A DNA stretch of 64,000 nucleotides from Micrococcales bacterium 31B (GTDB lineage Bacteria > Actinomycetota > Actinomycetes > Actinomycetales > Dermabacteraceae): contig JAFFTF010000001.1 of NCBI GenBank assembly GCA_022803075.1, positions 351,835 through 415,834 of the forward strand, written 5' to 3'. The translations under genes were made by a program, and so were the position numbers. The notes beneath the pieces are model-generated. The model was not told the origin of the DNA, ran no database searches, and was given only the letters and a program-made list of their open reading frames with translations. This document shows, in pieces, positions 18,298 through 27,276 of this stretch. Each line of letters opens with the position of its first letter. Position 1 is the first letter of the stretch.

Positions 18298-18411
18298 GTG
18301 CGCGGCGCCTTTCGAAATAACTTCATCGTTTGCACCAGAATAGTGGCGCAAGGCCCGCCACGGTGAGAGTCTTTCGTCACGTTGCGGTTAGCCACGAGTC
18401 CGGTAACGGCG

Positions 18412-18444
18412 CGAGGGTGGGCCCGCAATGCGGACCCACCCTCG
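18412..18444 (-). terminator. Hairpin terminator of mqo
   Basis: CGAGGGTGGG-C-CCGC / GCGG-A-CCCACCCTCG: 14 of 15 pairs match, AAT loop. It lies 30 bp past the mqo stop on the minus strand. Confidence 0.75.
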
Positions 18445-18473
18445 AATCAGTCGTGGCGAGAGAGCCGAACAGC

Positions 18474-19961
18474 CTAGGCCGTCAGCCCCAATGAGCGCTC
18501 GCTGTGCGCGACCACCTCGGCCGCCGCAGCGTGGTCCTGTGCGAGCGAGGCACCGAGGTGCGGGATGAACTCTCTCAACGCGGGCGCCCACTGCTCGAAG
18601 CGGTCACCGAAGCAATCCTGCAGCACATCGAGCATGGCCTTGGCGGCCACCGAAGCGCCCGGCGAGGCACCCAGGAGGCCCGCGAGCGAACCATCGGCGG
18701 CGGAGATGATCTGAGTGCCGAACTGCAACACGCCACCCTTACGCTGGTCGGGGGCGATCACCTGCACGCGCTGGCCCGCGTGAAGGAGTTCCCAATCCTC
18801 GTCGCGAGCGTCGGGAATGAACTTGCGCAGGGCCTGTACGCGATCGGCGTGCGACTGGGCCACCTGCTTGATGAGGTACTGCGTGAGCGGCATGTTGTTC
18901 GCGCCGACGCCCAGCATGGACTTCAGGTTATTCGGCAGCACCGACAGGGGCAGGTCAAGCAGCGACCCGGTCTTCAAGAACTTGGGCGAGAAACCTGCGT
19001 AGGGGCCGAACAGCAGGGCCTTTTCGCCGTCGATCACGCGCGTATCGAGGTGCGGGTCCGACATCGGCGGGGCGCCCACGGCGGGCTGGCCGTACACCTT
19101 AGAGGAATGCTTGGCGATGATGTCGGGGTTGGTGCAGCGCAGGAACTGACCGGAGACGGGGAACCCGCCATAGCCCTTGGCTTCGGGAATCCCGCTCTTT
19201 TGCAGCAGCGGCAGCGAGCCACCACCGGCGCCGACAAACACGAACGGTGCGGTCAAGACCGACTTCGCGCGCGTGTTTTCATCGCGCACCATGACACCCC
19301 AGCGGCCGTTCGCGAGGCGCTTGAGTTTGGTGACGGCCACGCCCGTGCGCAGGTCGAGCGAGTCGCCGAGGCCCGCAAACATTTGGCGAGTGAGCGCACC
19401 GAAGTTCACGTCGGTGCCCGCCGAGGAGAAGGTGGCGGCCATTGGCTGCGCGGCGTCACGGTTCTCGGTCACGAGCGGGATCCACTGCTTGATCTGCTCG
19501 TGATCGCTGGAGAACTGCATGCCCTGGAACAAGGGATGGCGTTCGAGGGCGGCGTGGCGCTCCTTCAAGAACTGCACGCCGTCTTCGCCGAATGTCAGCG
19601 AGCAGTGCGGCACCGCCGAGATGAACTGAGCGGGATCGCGCAGCCAGCCCTTGTCGACGAGGCTCGACCAAAACTGACGCGAGACGAAGAAGCCCTCGGC
19701 GACGCTCTCGGCCTTCGAGATGTTCACCGTGCCGTCGGCACCCCGCGGCGTGTAGTTCAGCTCGCAGAGGGCGCTGTGGCCCGTGCCCGCGTTGTTCCAC
19801 GCGTCGGAACTTTCGAGGCCAACGTCGGTGAGGCGCTCGAGCACGACGATGTTCCAATCGGGCTCGGCGATCCGAAGCATGGTCGCGAGCGTGGCGTTGA
19901 TAATGCCACCGCCGATCAGAATGGCATCGGGGTGCTGCGTGGGCTGTGCGTCGCCGGTCAT
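18474..19961 (-). CDS. mqo: Malate:quinone oxidoreductase
   Basis: Peripheral membrane FAD enzyme that oxidises malate to oxaloacetate and reduces quinone, replacing or helping NAD-malate dehydrogenase in the TCA cycle. 495 residues, usual for the family. It starts with the FAD motif ILIGGGIINATLATML and shows the Mqo block WNNAGTGHSALCELNYTP, then FVFVGAGGGSLPLLQKSGI and LLGASPGAS. ATG follows GGAAGGT. A single-gene unit convergent with nothing downstream but HPr on the same strand; with GlpD and Lut it makes a set of quinone or respiratory donors. Confidence 0.96.
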   Translation of the reverse strand: MTGDAQPTQHPDAILIGGGIINATLATMLRIAEPDWNIVVLERLTDVGLESSDAWNNAGTGHSALCELNYTPRGADGTVNISKAESVAEGFFVSRQFWSSLVDKGWLRDPAQFISAVPHCSLTFGEDGVQFLKERHAALERHPLFQGMQFSSDHEQIKQWIPLVTENRDAAQPMAATFSSAGTDVNFGALTRQMFAGLGDSLDLRTGVAVTKLKRLANGRWGVMVRDENTRAKSVLTAPFVFVGAGGGSLPLLQKSGIPEAKGYGGFPVSGQFLRCTNPDIIAKHSSKVYGQPAVGAPPMSDPHLDTRVIDGEKALLFGPYAGFSPKFLKTGSLLDLPLSVLPNNLKSMLGVGANNMPLTQYLIKQVAQSHADRVQALRKFIPDARDEDWELLHAGQRVQVIAPDQRKGGVLQFGTQIISAADGSLAGLLGASPGASVAAKAMLDVLQDCFGDRFEQWAPALREFIPHLGASLAQDHAAAAEVVAHSERSLGLTA

Positions 19962-20406
19962 GGCTACCTTCCAGTGCGAGTGCGCTCTCGCCGCTTGGTG
20001 GGCGCGCCCTCCAATGGGTGCCCAGACTTACGAGATTCCTCAAATACCTTACGCCGGGGCCTCTCGGTCGTTGCACCAAAATTCACGAAAAGAGAGTCAA
20101 TGCAACGCGTGCCACACTTGGCCGTCGCGGTCCCGCGGTAACCCGCTCAGGGCTGCGTGTGCGCCCAATCGGGGACGCCCGCGGGCTGCCGTTCCAGCCG
20201 CTCTCGCCCCGCGCTCGGTGGGCCCGTATACCCGGACGCCCCGGAGGCTGGTTTGGGGCGGAGGTGCCAGCGGGCAGCCGGCAGGCGTCCGGACGTGTCA
20301 CCGGAGGCCGCCGCGCGCCTAACGCCCATAGTGAACACTGCAATATCGATACGCTGTCGCGGCGTTATCGGACGTAGCATCGCATATAAGAAGTGAGGAG
20401 TCTTTC
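19962..20406. other. Divergent intergenic region mqo / clpC
   Basis: 445 bp holding both promoters. GC-rich in the middle; the last 70 bp before clpC are AT-richer and include TATCGAT and TATAAG. I could not fix a promoter, and no CIRCE, HAIR or ClgR box was found. No credible gene. Confidence 0.4.
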
Positions 20407-22911
20407 ATGTTTGAACGGTTTACCGATAGGGCCCGGCGCGTAGTCGTCCTGGGCCAAGAAGAAGCGCGCCGCCTGAACCACAACTACATCGGAACCGAGC
20501 ACCTTCTCCTCGGCATGATTCATGAGGGTGAGGGCATCGCGGCCAAGGCCCTCGAAGCCATGGGCATCACGCTCGAACTGATGCGCGAGCAGGTGCAGGA
20601 GTCGCTCGGGCAGGGCCAGCACCCGCCGTCGGGCCACATTCCCTTCACGCCGCGCGCCAAGAAGGTACTCGAACTTTCGCTGCGCGAGGGCCTGCAACTG
20701 GGCCACACGTTCATCGGCACGGAACACATCCTGCTCGGTATCCTGCGCGAGGGCGAGGGCGTGGCGGCCCAGTCGCTCGTCAAGCTCGGGGCCGATCTGG
20801 CGCAGGTGCGCCAGCAGGTGCTGCAGATGATCAGCGGCCACCAGGGCAAAGAGACGGTGTCGCAGGGCGGGCCCGCCGAGGGTGTGCCCGCGGGTTCCCT
20901 CGTGCTCGACCAGTACGGCCGCAACCTCACGAAGGCCGCGCGCGACGGCAAGCTGGACCCCGTGATCGGCCGCGGTAAAGAGGTCGAGCGCGTCATGCAG
21001 ATCCTCTCGCGCCGCACCAAGAACAACCCCGTTCTTATCGGCGAGCCCGGCGTCGGCAAGACCGCCGTCGTCGAGGGCCTCGCGCAGGACATCGTGCGCG
21101 GCGACGTGCCCGAAACCCTCAAAGACAAGCAACTCTACACCCTCGACCTGGGCTCCCTCGTGGCGGGCTCGCGCTACCGCGGTGACTTCGAGGACCGTCT
21201 GAAGAAGGTCCTAAAGGAGATCAAGACCCGCGGTGACATCGTGCTGTTCATCGATGAGATTCACACGCTCGTGGGCGCCGGCGCGGCCGAGGGTGCCATT
21301 GATGCGGCGTCCATCCTTAAGCCCATGCTGGCTCGCGGTGAACTGCAAACCATTGGAGCGACCACGCTCGATGAGTACCGCAAGCACATTGAAAAGGACC
21401 CGGCCCTCGAGCGCCGCTTCCAGCCGATCCAGGTCAATGAGCCCACGGTGGCCCACACCATCGAGATTTTGAAGGGTGTGCGCGATCGCTACGAGGCTCA
21501 CCACCGCGTCTCGATCACGGACGGCGCCATCGTGGCGGCGGCCCAGCTCGCTGACCGTTACGTCAACGACCGGTTCCTCCCTGACAAGGCCATCGACCTG
21601 ATCGACGAGGCCGGCGCTCGCCTGCGCATTCGTCGCATGACGGCTCCGCCGGAGCTCAAGGCGTTTGATAAGCAGATCGACGAGGTGCGTCGCAACAAGG
21701 AGTCGGCGATTGACGCGCAGGACTTCGAACTCGCCGCGCGGCTGCGTGACGAAGAGGGCCAGCTGATTCAGCAGCGGGCCGACCGCGAGAAGTCGTGGAA
21801 GAGCGGCGACATGGACATCGTGGCCGAGGTGAACGAAGAGCTCATCGCCGAGGTATTGGCGGCGGCCACCGGTATTCCGGTCTTTAAGCTCACCGAAGAA
21901 GAGTCTGCGCGCCTCATCAACATGGAGGCCGAACTGCACAAGCGGGTGGTCGGCCAGGACGAGGCGATCAAGGCCGTCTCGCAGTCGATCCGGCGTACCC
22001 GCGCGGGCCTCAAAGACCCCAAGCGTCCCGGCGGCTCGTTCATCTTTGCTGGCCCCACTGGCGTCGGCAAGACGGAACTTGCGAAGGCGCTCGCCGAGTT
22101 CCTGTTCGACGACGAGGGCGCACTGATTACCCTCGACATGTCGGAATACTCCGAGAAGCACACGGCATCGCGACTGTTCGGTGCACCCCCCGGCTTCGTC
22201 GGCTACGACGAGGGCGGCCAGCTCACGGAGAAGGTCCGCCGCAAGCCGTTCTCGGTGGTGCTCTTCGACGAGGTCGAGAAGGCTCACGGCGACATCTTCA
22301 ACGCCTTGTTGCAGATCCTGGAAGACGGTCGCCTGACCGACTCGCAGGGCCGCGTGGTGGACTTCAAGAACACCATCATCATCATGACCACCAACCTCGG
22401 CACGCGCGACATCGCTCGGGGAGTCAACACCGGATTCCAGGCAGGTGGACCGCTCGCCACGAACTACGAGCGCATGAAGGGCAAGGTCAACGATGAGTTG
22501 AAGCAGCACTTCCGCCCCGAGTTCTTGAATCGCGTGGACGACACCATCGTGTTCCCGCAGCTCACGCAGCCCGAGATCATCGAGATCGTTGACCTGTTCA
22601 TCGGCCGTCTCGAGAAGCGGCTGCAAGACCGCGGCATGGAGATCGAGGTCTCCGAGTCCGCCAAGTTGCTGCTGGCCGAGCGGGGTTACGATCCCGTGCT
22701 GGGCGCGCGCCCGCTGCGTCGCGCGATTCAGCGCGATATCGAGGACGTCCTCAGCGAGAAGATTCTGTTCGCCGAGGTCCGCTCCGGCCAGACGATCGTG
22801 ATTGATTCGCAGGGCGAGGGTCTGCTCGGTGAGTTCACCTTCACGACCCGCGAGACGGACTTGGTGATCGACGCCGAGATCGTTGAGGATTCCGTGAGCG
22901 AATCCGCCTAA
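20407..22911 (+). CDS. clpC: ClpC AAA+ unfoldase
   Basis: Chaperone ATPase that unfolds substrates into the ClpP1P2 protease. 834 residues. Two N-terminal Clp repeats (1-145), first AAA+ domain with GEPGVGKT (212-219) and Walker [11 protein letters not shown], a UVR linker around 420-455 ([16 protein letters not shown]), second AAA+ domain with GPTGVGKT and [14 protein letters not shown] has GAGGAG upstream. A short C-terminal acidic tail follows. Its partners clpP1, clpP2 and clpX lie at 52-55 kb. Confidence 0.97.
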   Translation: MFERFTDRARRVVVLGQEEARRLNHNYIGTEHLLLGMIHEGEGIAAKALEAMGITLELMREQVQESLGQGQHPPSGHIPFTPRAKKVLELSLREGLQLGHTFIGTEHILLGILREGEGVAAQSLVKLGADLAQVRQQVLQMISGHQGKETVSQGGPAEGVPAGSLVLDQYGRNLTKAARDGKLDPVIGRGKEVERVMQILSRRTKNNPVLIGEPGVGKTAVVEGLAQDIVRGDVPETLKDKQLYTLDLGSLVAGSRYRGDFEDRLKKVLKEIKTRGDIVLFIDEIHTLVGAGAAEGAIDAASILKPMLARGELQTIGATTLDEYRKHIEKDPALERRFQPIQVNEPTVAHTIEILKGVRDRYEAHHRVSITDGAIVAAAQLADRYVNDRFLPDKAIDLIDEAGARLRIRRMTAPPELKAFDKQIDEVRRNKESAIDAQDFELAARLRDEEGQLIQQRADREKSWKSGDMDIVAEVNEELIAEVLAAATGIPVFKLTEEESARLINMEAELHKRVVGQDEAIKAVSQSIRRTRAGLKDPKRPGGSFIFAGPTGVGKTELAKALAEFLFDDEGALITLDMSEYSEKHTASRLFGAPPGFVGYDEGGQLTEKVRRKPFSVVLFDEVEKAHGDIFNALLQILEDGRLTDSQGRVVDFKNTIIIMTTNLGTRDIARGVNTGFQAGGPLATNYERMKGKVNDELKQHFRPEFLNRVDDTIVFPQLTQPEIIEIVDLFIGRLEKRLQDRGMEIEVSESAKLLLAERGYDPVLGARPLRRAIQRDIEDVLSEKILFAEVRSGQTIVIDSQGEGLLGEFTFTTRETDLVIDAEIVEDSVSESA

Positions 22912-22926
22912 TTCAGCACGTTGGAA

Positions 22927-22955
22927 GGCCCCACCGGTCAAGGAGCGGTGGGGTC
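22927..22955 (+). terminator. Hairpin terminator after clpC
   Basis: GGCCCCACCG / CGGTGGGGTC, 10 pairs with one G-U, 9-nt loop, followed by TTCT. It ends 49 bp before the dedA start. Confidence 0.75.
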
Positions 22956-23004
22956 TTCTCATACCCAAACCGAGGCCGTCGCGGGCGGGCGGCGGAGGAG
23001 CGCA

Positions 23005-23676
23005 ATGGACTTTCTGAATCGCTTGCTGCACATCTTTGACGGCATCAATGGCGCCATAGTGCACGCGGCCAACGCCTGGTGGGCGATGCCGCTCACGGGA
23101 TTCTTCATCGTGTGCGATGCCTTCTTTCCCGTCGTGCCCTCGGAGTCGCTCATGGTGTCTTTCGCGTCTCTCACCAGGCAGACCGGCAGTGGGGTGGAGG
23201 TCAACCTGTGGCTGCTCTTCGTCGTGGGTGGCCTGGCAGCGGCGCTGGGCGACAACATCAGTTACTTCATCGGTCGCGCCGTTGGGGTCGAGCGGTTCCG
23301 CTTCACCCGAGAGGGTAAGGGACGCCGCGCGATTGAGTTTGCGCGCAAGCACCTGAACCGGCGTGCCACGGTGTTGATCCTGACCGCCCGCTACATTCCC
23401 TTCGGCCGCACCGCCGTCACCATGACGGCGGGGGCCACGGGCTTTGACTGGCGTCGCTTTCTCGGCCTCAGCATTCTTGCGGGATTTTCGTGGTCGGGGT
23501 ATTCCATTGCGATCGGAACCATCGCCTCGAGCTGGGTGCATGGGAACCCCCTGCTGGGCATCGTCATCGCCCTGGTCTTTGCGGCCCTCCTCAGCGTCAT
23601 CGTCGACCGGATTATCGCCGCTGCCCATCGTTGGCACGACGCGCGGGAGGCGAGTCATCACGCGGACGATGCCTAA
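23005..23676 (+). CDS. DedA family membrane protein
   Basis: A 223-residue SNARE-associated/DedA protein with about five hydrophobic segments. The family signatures are present: the acidic residue in CDAFFPVVPSE, then GDNISYFIGRAVG, and ARYIPFGRTAVTMTAGATGFDWRRF. DedA proteins act as lipid flippases, for example for undecaprenyl phosphate, or keep the proton motive force. ATG at 23005 follows GGAGGAG. His/Asp-rich tail. Confidence 0.9.
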   Translation: MDFLNRLLHIFDGINGAIVHAANAWWAMPLTGFFIVCDAFFPVVPSESLMVSFASLTRQTGSGVEVNLWLLFVVGGLAAALGDNISYFIGRAVGVERFRFTREGKGRRAIEFARKHLNRRATVLILTARYIPFGRTAVTMTAGATGFDWRRFLGLSILAGFSWSGYSIAIGTIASSWVHGNPLLGIVIALVFAALLSVIVDRIIAAAHRWHDAREASHHADDA

Positions 23677-23722
23677 GGGGTGCCCGCATGCACGTGACGT
23701 CACGCGTGCCGTTCATCTCGGG

Positions 23723-23728
23723 TATGTT
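23723..23728 (+). promoter_or_regulatory. -10 hexamer of a leaderless argA transcript
   Basis: TATGTT with exactly 6 nt to the GTG at 23735 and no ribosome binding site between: the geometry of a leaderless mRNA. No clear -35. Confidence 0.45.
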
Positions 23729-23734
23729 GGTGCG

Positions 23735-24331
23735 GTGAATCCAGCGAACCTGACCAACTCCAGCGTGGCCCCGGGAGCGCGCACGCAGGGCCAACCCGAC
23801 CCCGCGGCGTCCCCCCAAACAGCCGACCAGATCACGGTGCGACCCGCGCGGCCAGCGGACGTGCGCAGCATCGCCGCCCTCGTCGAACCTTTAGCGGTGC
23901 GCGGCATCCTGCTCGCGAAAGACCCCGTCGGGTATTACGAGGCCGTGCAGGAGTTTCTCGTTGCGGAGGACGCCGCGGGGGAGATCGTTGGCTGCGGCGC
24001 CCTGCACGTGATGTGGGAGGACCTCGCCGAGGTGCGCACCCTCGCTGCGAGCGACGCCTGGAGGGGCCGCGGCGTGGGGCACCGCATCGTCTCGGGGCTG
24101 ATCGAGCGGGCCAAGGTGCTGGGCCTGCGCCGCGTGTTCTGCCTGACGTTTGAGGTGGATTTCTTCACCCGCCACGGTTTCGAGGAGATCGACTCGACCC
24201 CCGTTGACCCCGATGTTTATGTCGAACTGCTGCGTTCGGCGGATGTGGGCGTCGCGGAGTTCTTGGACCTCGCGCGCGTCAAGCCGAACACCCTGGGCAA
24301 TACCCGCATGCTGCTCACCATCGAGGCCTAA
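23735..24331 (+). CDS. argA: Amino-acid N-acetyltransferase (N-acetylglutamate synthase, Rv2747 type)
   Basis: First step of arginine synthesis, acetylating glutamate with acetyl-CoA. 198 residues: a disordered Pro/Gln-rich start (1-30), then a GNAT domain. Segments typical of the short actinobacterial enzyme: GCGALHVMWEDLAEVRTLA, GRGVGHRIVS (acetyl-CoA P-loop), RVFCLTFEVDFFTRHGF, and VAEFLDLARVKPNTLGNTRM near the end. GTG at 23735 lies behind a -10-like TATGTT; without a ribosome binding site the start is not certain. Confidence 0.88.
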   Translation: MNPANLTNSSVAPGARTQGQPDPAASPQTADQITVRPARPADVRSIAALVEPLAVRGILLAKDPVGYYEAVQEFLVAEDAAGEIVGCGALHVMWEDLAEVRTLAASDAWRGRGVGHRIVSGLIERAKVLGLRRVFCLTFEVDFFTRHGFEEIDSTPVDPDVYVELLRSADVGVAEFLDLARVKPNTLGNTRMLLTIEA

Positions 24332-24348
24332 GCCACCGTTTCGGGAGG

Positions 24349-25293
24349 TTATCCGGCCGGTAGCGCGACCCGCTCGAGCGCTCCCGGCGACCTCACGAGG
24401 GTGCACAGCCCGTCCGCCGCGAGGGAGTCAAGGCACACCTCGAACTGTGCTTCACGGGCGGTGCGCTGGGCTGTCGGGTGTTCCTCGGCGAGGCCGTTGA
24501 GGGTGAGACGTCGCAGGTCGTCGCGGGCCAGGGGGCCGTCGGCGTTTCGCAGATGGCCCATGATGGCCCCCCGCATCTGGCGATCCGTGCCCACCCATTT
24601 TTGCGTGGAGACGGGCCGGGGCGCGTTGTCGGGTTGGCCGCCTTGATACCAGGCACAGGCGGACGCGAGGGGGCAGCGTTGGCAGTGGGCCTTGCGTGCC
24701 GTGCAGACGAGGGCGCCGATTTCCATGATGGCGGCGTTCCACTGCACGGCCACGGCGGGCTCTTCGGGCAGGAGGGCCGCCGCGAGTTCGCGCTCGACGG
24801 CGCTGTAGTTCTTGGCGGCGTGCGCGAGGCCCGCTGCGGCGCGGGCCTCGACGCGGCGTACGTTGACGTCTACGACGAGGCTGCGGTGACCGAAGGCGAA
24901 CCCCGCGACGGCCGCCGCCGTATATTCGCCGATGCCGGGGAGTGAGCGCAGCGTGGTTTCGCTCTCGGGCACGAGCCCGCCGTGATCGCGGACGATGGCT
25001 GCGGCGCATTGTTGCAGGCGCAGGGCGCGTCGCGGGTAGCCTAGGCGATCCCAGGCGCGCAGGACGTCGCCGGTTTCGGCGGCGGCGAGATCGCTGGGGG
25101 AGGGCCACCGGCGCATCCAGTGTTCCCAGACGGGTTGCACGCGCGCGACGGGGGTTTGCTGCAGCATCACTTCGCTCACCAAAACGCCCCAGGGCGTGCA
25201 GTCGGGTCGCCGCCAGGGTAAGTCACGCGCAGTAGTGGCGAACCACTGCGTGGCTAATTCACATAGCGAATTGCGCATCGTAAATACGTTCAT
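24349..25293 (-). CDS. mutY: A/G-specific adenine glycosylase
   Basis: Removes adenine opposite 8-oxoguanine. 314 residues. HhH-GPD fold: catalytic Glu in SEVMLQQTPVARV, helix-hairpin-helix LPGIGEYTAAAVAGFAFG, catalytic Asp in VVDVNVRRV, and the [4Fe-4S] loop C-x6-C-x2-C-x5-C (CTARKAHCQRCPLASAC). The C-terminal 8-oxoG-recognition domain is short, as in other actinobacterial MutY. The start may be ATG 25293 or the in-frame ATG 25278; neither has a good ribosome binding site. Confidence 0.95.
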   Translation of the reverse strand: MNVFTMRNSLCELATQWFATTARDLPWRRPDCTPWGVLVSEVMLQQTPVARVQPVWEHWMRRWPSPSDLAAAETGDVLRAWDRLGYPRRALRLQQCAAAIVRDHGGLVPESETTLRSLPGIGEYTAAAVAGFAFGHRSLVVDVNVRRVEARAAAGLAHAAKNYSAVERELAAALLPEEPAVAVQWNAAIMEIGALVCTARKAHCQRCPLASACAWYQGGQPDNAPRPVSTQKWVGTDRQMRGAIMGHLRNADGPLARDDLRRLTLNGLAEEHPTAQRTAREAQFEVCLDSLAADGLCTLVRSPGALERVALPAG

Positions 25294-25380
25294 TCTTGCT
25301 ACGGATCTATTCTCCCGCTAATTTCTAACATTACTCTCAGCTCTTTGATGTCGCTTTGGAGGAGCGCTGCACAAAAAGCA

Positions 25381-25408
25381 GTAGGGGTCGGGTAAACCCG
25401 ACCCCTAC
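25381..25408 (-). terminator. Intrinsic terminator of mscL
   Basis: GTAGGGGTCGGG / CCCGACCCCTAC, perfect 12-bp stem with a TAAA loop. On the minus strand it is followed by TGCTTTTTG, so this one has a classical U-run. It lies 14 bp after the mscL stop. Confidence 0.88.
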
Positions 25409-25422
25409 GCAGAGGCTAACGA

Positions 25423-25818
25423 CTACGCGCGCGACTTCAAGAGGTCGCGAATGTCGGTCAGCAGGTCCTCCGCCGTGGCGGGGGCGTCTTCATCTGCGGC
25501 CGGCTTATTGCGGTCCATGAACGCCTTAGCCTTCTCATAGGGAACTACGATGGCAAAGTAGATCACGGCTGCCGTGATGAGGAACGTGATGATTGCGGTG
25601 ATAAAGCCGCCGATGTTCACGAACGTCTTGGCGTTGTCCGAGATGATCTGGAAGCCCAGGCCGAGGCTCATCCCGCCGCCACCGGCCGATGCGATGATCG
25701 GGTCGATGATGGTCGTCGTGAATGCGCCAACGAGGGCGGTGAACGCGCCGCCGATGGCAACGGCAACGGCAAGCTCAACGAGGTTGCCGCGCATGATGAA
25801 GTCTTTAAAGCCCTTCAT
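25423..25818 (-). CDS. mscL: Large-conductance mechanosensitive channel
   Basis: Osmotic safety valve. 131 residues with the N-terminal amphipathic helix (MKGFKDFIMRGNLVELAVAV), TM1 about 15-40, TM2 about 70-92 (ITFLITAAVIYFAIVVPY) and a charged C-terminal helix (TAEDLLTDIRDLLK). ATG has AAGGTG upstream. It is the third minus-strand gene after fmdB and the SAF gene; the 5-FCL, FmdB, SAF, MscL order is seen in other actinobacteria. Confidence 0.96.
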   Translation of the reverse strand: MKGFKDFIMRGNLVELAVAVAIGGAFTALVGAFTTTIIDPIIASAGGGGMSLGLGFQIISDNAKTFVNIGGFITAIITFLITAAVIYFAIVVPYEKAKAFMDRNKPAADEDAPATAEDLLTDIRDLLKSRA

Positions 25819-25836
25819 AGTTTTGCACCTTAACAG

Positions 25837-26544
25837 TCAGGGGAATGTGTTGGATGTTTGTTGGTCCGGGACCAAAACAACCCTAATCATACTCAGGTCT
25901 GGAATAAATGCCAGATTTACGGCGCACGCTTCGGAGGTTTTTATGACGATGCTGCTAGCGGTTCCATTTTCGGGAGAAAACAGGGCGTCCGCGGAATCTT
26001 CCGCGCCGGTATTGCTAAATAACACAATGACGGGAGCCGCGCAGCTCGAAACTGTTTGTGCAGGTGAACCTGGTGGAAACGCCAATTTCAGGTGACTTCC
26101 AGGGTGTAACGTTCGGGCAAACTCGGCGCTTGGCAGTGACACGTACGTGATCGCTTCTCCGTGTGACATATGCCTTATGTCCGCCTGTACGTCGAGCTTC
26201 GTCAGGGGCAGCCCCGCGTCCACATCGCGGGCGGTCAGCCGACCTGTGAGCTGGGCGAGGTCGCGTACCACCGTGTCTGGAAGGGAACCCGGCGCAAAGT
26301 CGACCCACGTGAGGTCGTGTTCCGTGATGACATGCCCGGGCGCGAGGCCGACGCGTGCGACCGGAATCCGCAGCGTGGGAGGCTCGGCGGGGGAGAACAG
26401 TGCGAGAGCCAGGGTAGCGGCGGCCGTGAGGAGACCGGCGATGGCCACCGCGCGCAGCCAGCGCGGTGGGCGAGGGCGTTGCTTAAGGCGCGAGCGAAAG
26501 TGGCCCCCGAGACCGCCGGAGGCTTGCGGGAGAAAAGTAGGCAT
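25837..26544 (-). CDS. SAF-domain membrane-anchored protein
   Basis: A 235-residue protein with a basic cytoplasmic start, one transmembrane helix (about 32-51, AVAIAGLLTAAATLALALFS), and an outside SAF domain (about 58-125) with VARVGLAPGHVITEHDL and DAGLPLTKLD, like the pilus-assembly CpaB/RcpC group. The rest has two cysteines (Cys167 and Cys206, approximate) that could pair. There are no pilus genes nearby. The start ATG is preceded by a -10-like TAACGT with 6 nt between. Confidence 0.75.
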   Translation of the reverse strand: MPTFLPQASGGLGGHFRSRLKQRPRPPRWLRAVAIAGLLTAAATLALALFSPAEPPTLRIPVARVGLAPGHVITEHDLTWVDFAPGSLPDTVVRDLAQLTGRLTARDVDAGLPLTKLDVQADIRHMSHGEAITYVSLPSAEFARTLHPGSHLKLAFPPGSPAQTVSSCAAPVIVLFSNTGAEDSADALFSPENGTASSIVIKTSEACAVNLAFIPDLSMIRVVLVPDQQTSNTFP

Positions 26545-26550
26545 GCGCCG

Positions 26551-26556
26551 ACGTTA
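26551..26556 (-). promoter_or_regulatory. -10 hexamer of a leaderless SAF-gene transcript
   Basis: On the minus strand TAACGT lies exactly 6 nt before the ATG at 26544, with no ribosome binding site. Inferred from geometry. Confidence 0.4.
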
Positions 26557-26574
26557 AAGGCGCGGGGCCCCAGG

Positions 26575-26601
26575 CTCCACGCCGGAACTGTGGGCGTGGA
26601 G
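26575..26601 (-). terminator. Hairpin after fmdB
   Basis: CTCCACGCC / GGCGTGGAG, 9-bp stem, 9-nt loop, 78 bp past the fmdB stop and before the SAF promoter. Possible terminator separating the two genes. Confidence 0.5.
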
Positions 26602-26679
26602 AACGCGACGAGCCGGACGCGAAGTGCGCCCGAGGAGTGTGTGAGCGAGCGCCTTACCGGCGGCGCGTGAAAGGGCGCG

Positions 26680-27045
26680 TTATGCGGCGGCCTGGGGGCT
26701 GGCCTGGGCGGGAGCGGTCGTCGAGGTCGACACCTTCGGGGCTGCGGGCGCAGCGGAGGAGGCAGCCGCTCCAGAGTCTGCGCTCGACGTGGCGCTGGAG
26801 TCTGCGCTCGAAGTGGCGCTCGCCTTCTCCGAATCGCTCGCGGCGAGCAGGGAGCCACTGGACTTCGAACCGCGAGCATCGTTGCGGTAAAAGCCCGAGC
26901 CCTTGAAGACCACGCCCACCGAGTTGAACACCTTGCGCAGGGAGCCCTCGCACTCGGGGCAGACCGTGAGCGAATCTTCGCTAAACGACTGGTACTGCTC
27001 GAAGCGGTGGTCGCAGGCCTTGCAGGCATACACGTACGTGGGCAT
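26680..27045 (-). CDS. fmdB: FmdB-type zinc-ribbon protein
   Basis: A 121-residue protein. Residues 1-45 form the FmdB/CxxC_CxxC_SSSS zinc ribbon: YACKACDHRFE and CPECEGSLRKVF, followed by GSGFYRNDAR, the family's usual ending. Residues 60-121 are a low-complexity Ser/Ala/Thr/Pro tail encoded in part by a tandem 24-bp repeat. ATG follows TTGGAGA. A CIRCE operator sits 66 bp upstream, suggesting HrcA (heat-shock) control. Function is unknown. Confidence 0.88.
   Translation of the reverse strand: MPTYVYACKACDHRFEQYQSFSEDSLTVCPECEGSLRKVFNSVGVVFKGSGFYRNDARGSKSSGSLLAASDSEKASATSSADSSATSSADSGAAASSAAPAAPKVSTSTTAPAQASPQAAA
26774..26821. repeat. Tandem 2 x 24-bp repeat inside fmdB
   Basis: GAGTCTGCGCTCGACGTGGC... 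(26774-26797) is repeated at 26798-26821 with two mismatches. It is in frame and codes for repeated Ser/Ala/Asp octapeptides in the tail. Confidence 0.85.
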
Positions 27046-27111
27046 GGCGTCTCCAAGAAGATGAACGTGAGCGGGATTCCCGCGTGGTGGGCCCGAGCCT
27101 GCCCTAGCGGG

Positions 27112-27138
27112 CTGGCACTCTTGGGCGTTGAGTGCCAG
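27112..27138. promoter_or_regulatory. CIRCE element (HrcA operator) upstream of fmdB
   Basis: CTGGCACTC-N9-GAGTGCCAG is a perfect 9-bp inverted repeat with the exact 9-nt spacer of CIRCE (consensus TTAGCACTC-N9-GAGTGCTAA). On the minus strand a TAAACT -10 overlaps its distal arm (27137-27142) with TTGAGA 15 nt further up (27158-27163), so HrcA bound here would cover the start site of the fmdB transcript. Confidence 0.85.
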
Positions 27139-27276
27139 TTTACGCGCGCGCGCCCTGGTTCTCAATCGACCACGTCACACCCGCCGCGTGAGAATCGCTA
27201 CGCGCCGGTGGGGGGCGGACAGCCCTCGCTGGGCGCCCCGCTCGGCAACCGCACCGAAGGGGCGCCTTCTGCGACC

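Noticed and set aside
20344-20370. ClgR box before clpC (CGCTGTCGCGGCG)
   Set aside because: The half-sites are one base out of register with CGC-N5-GCG.
21211-23703. Long open frame on the minus strand opposite clpC (about 830 codons)
   Set aside because: Mirror frame of a strongly conserved gene in GC-rich DNA; no ribosome binding site and no family resemblance.
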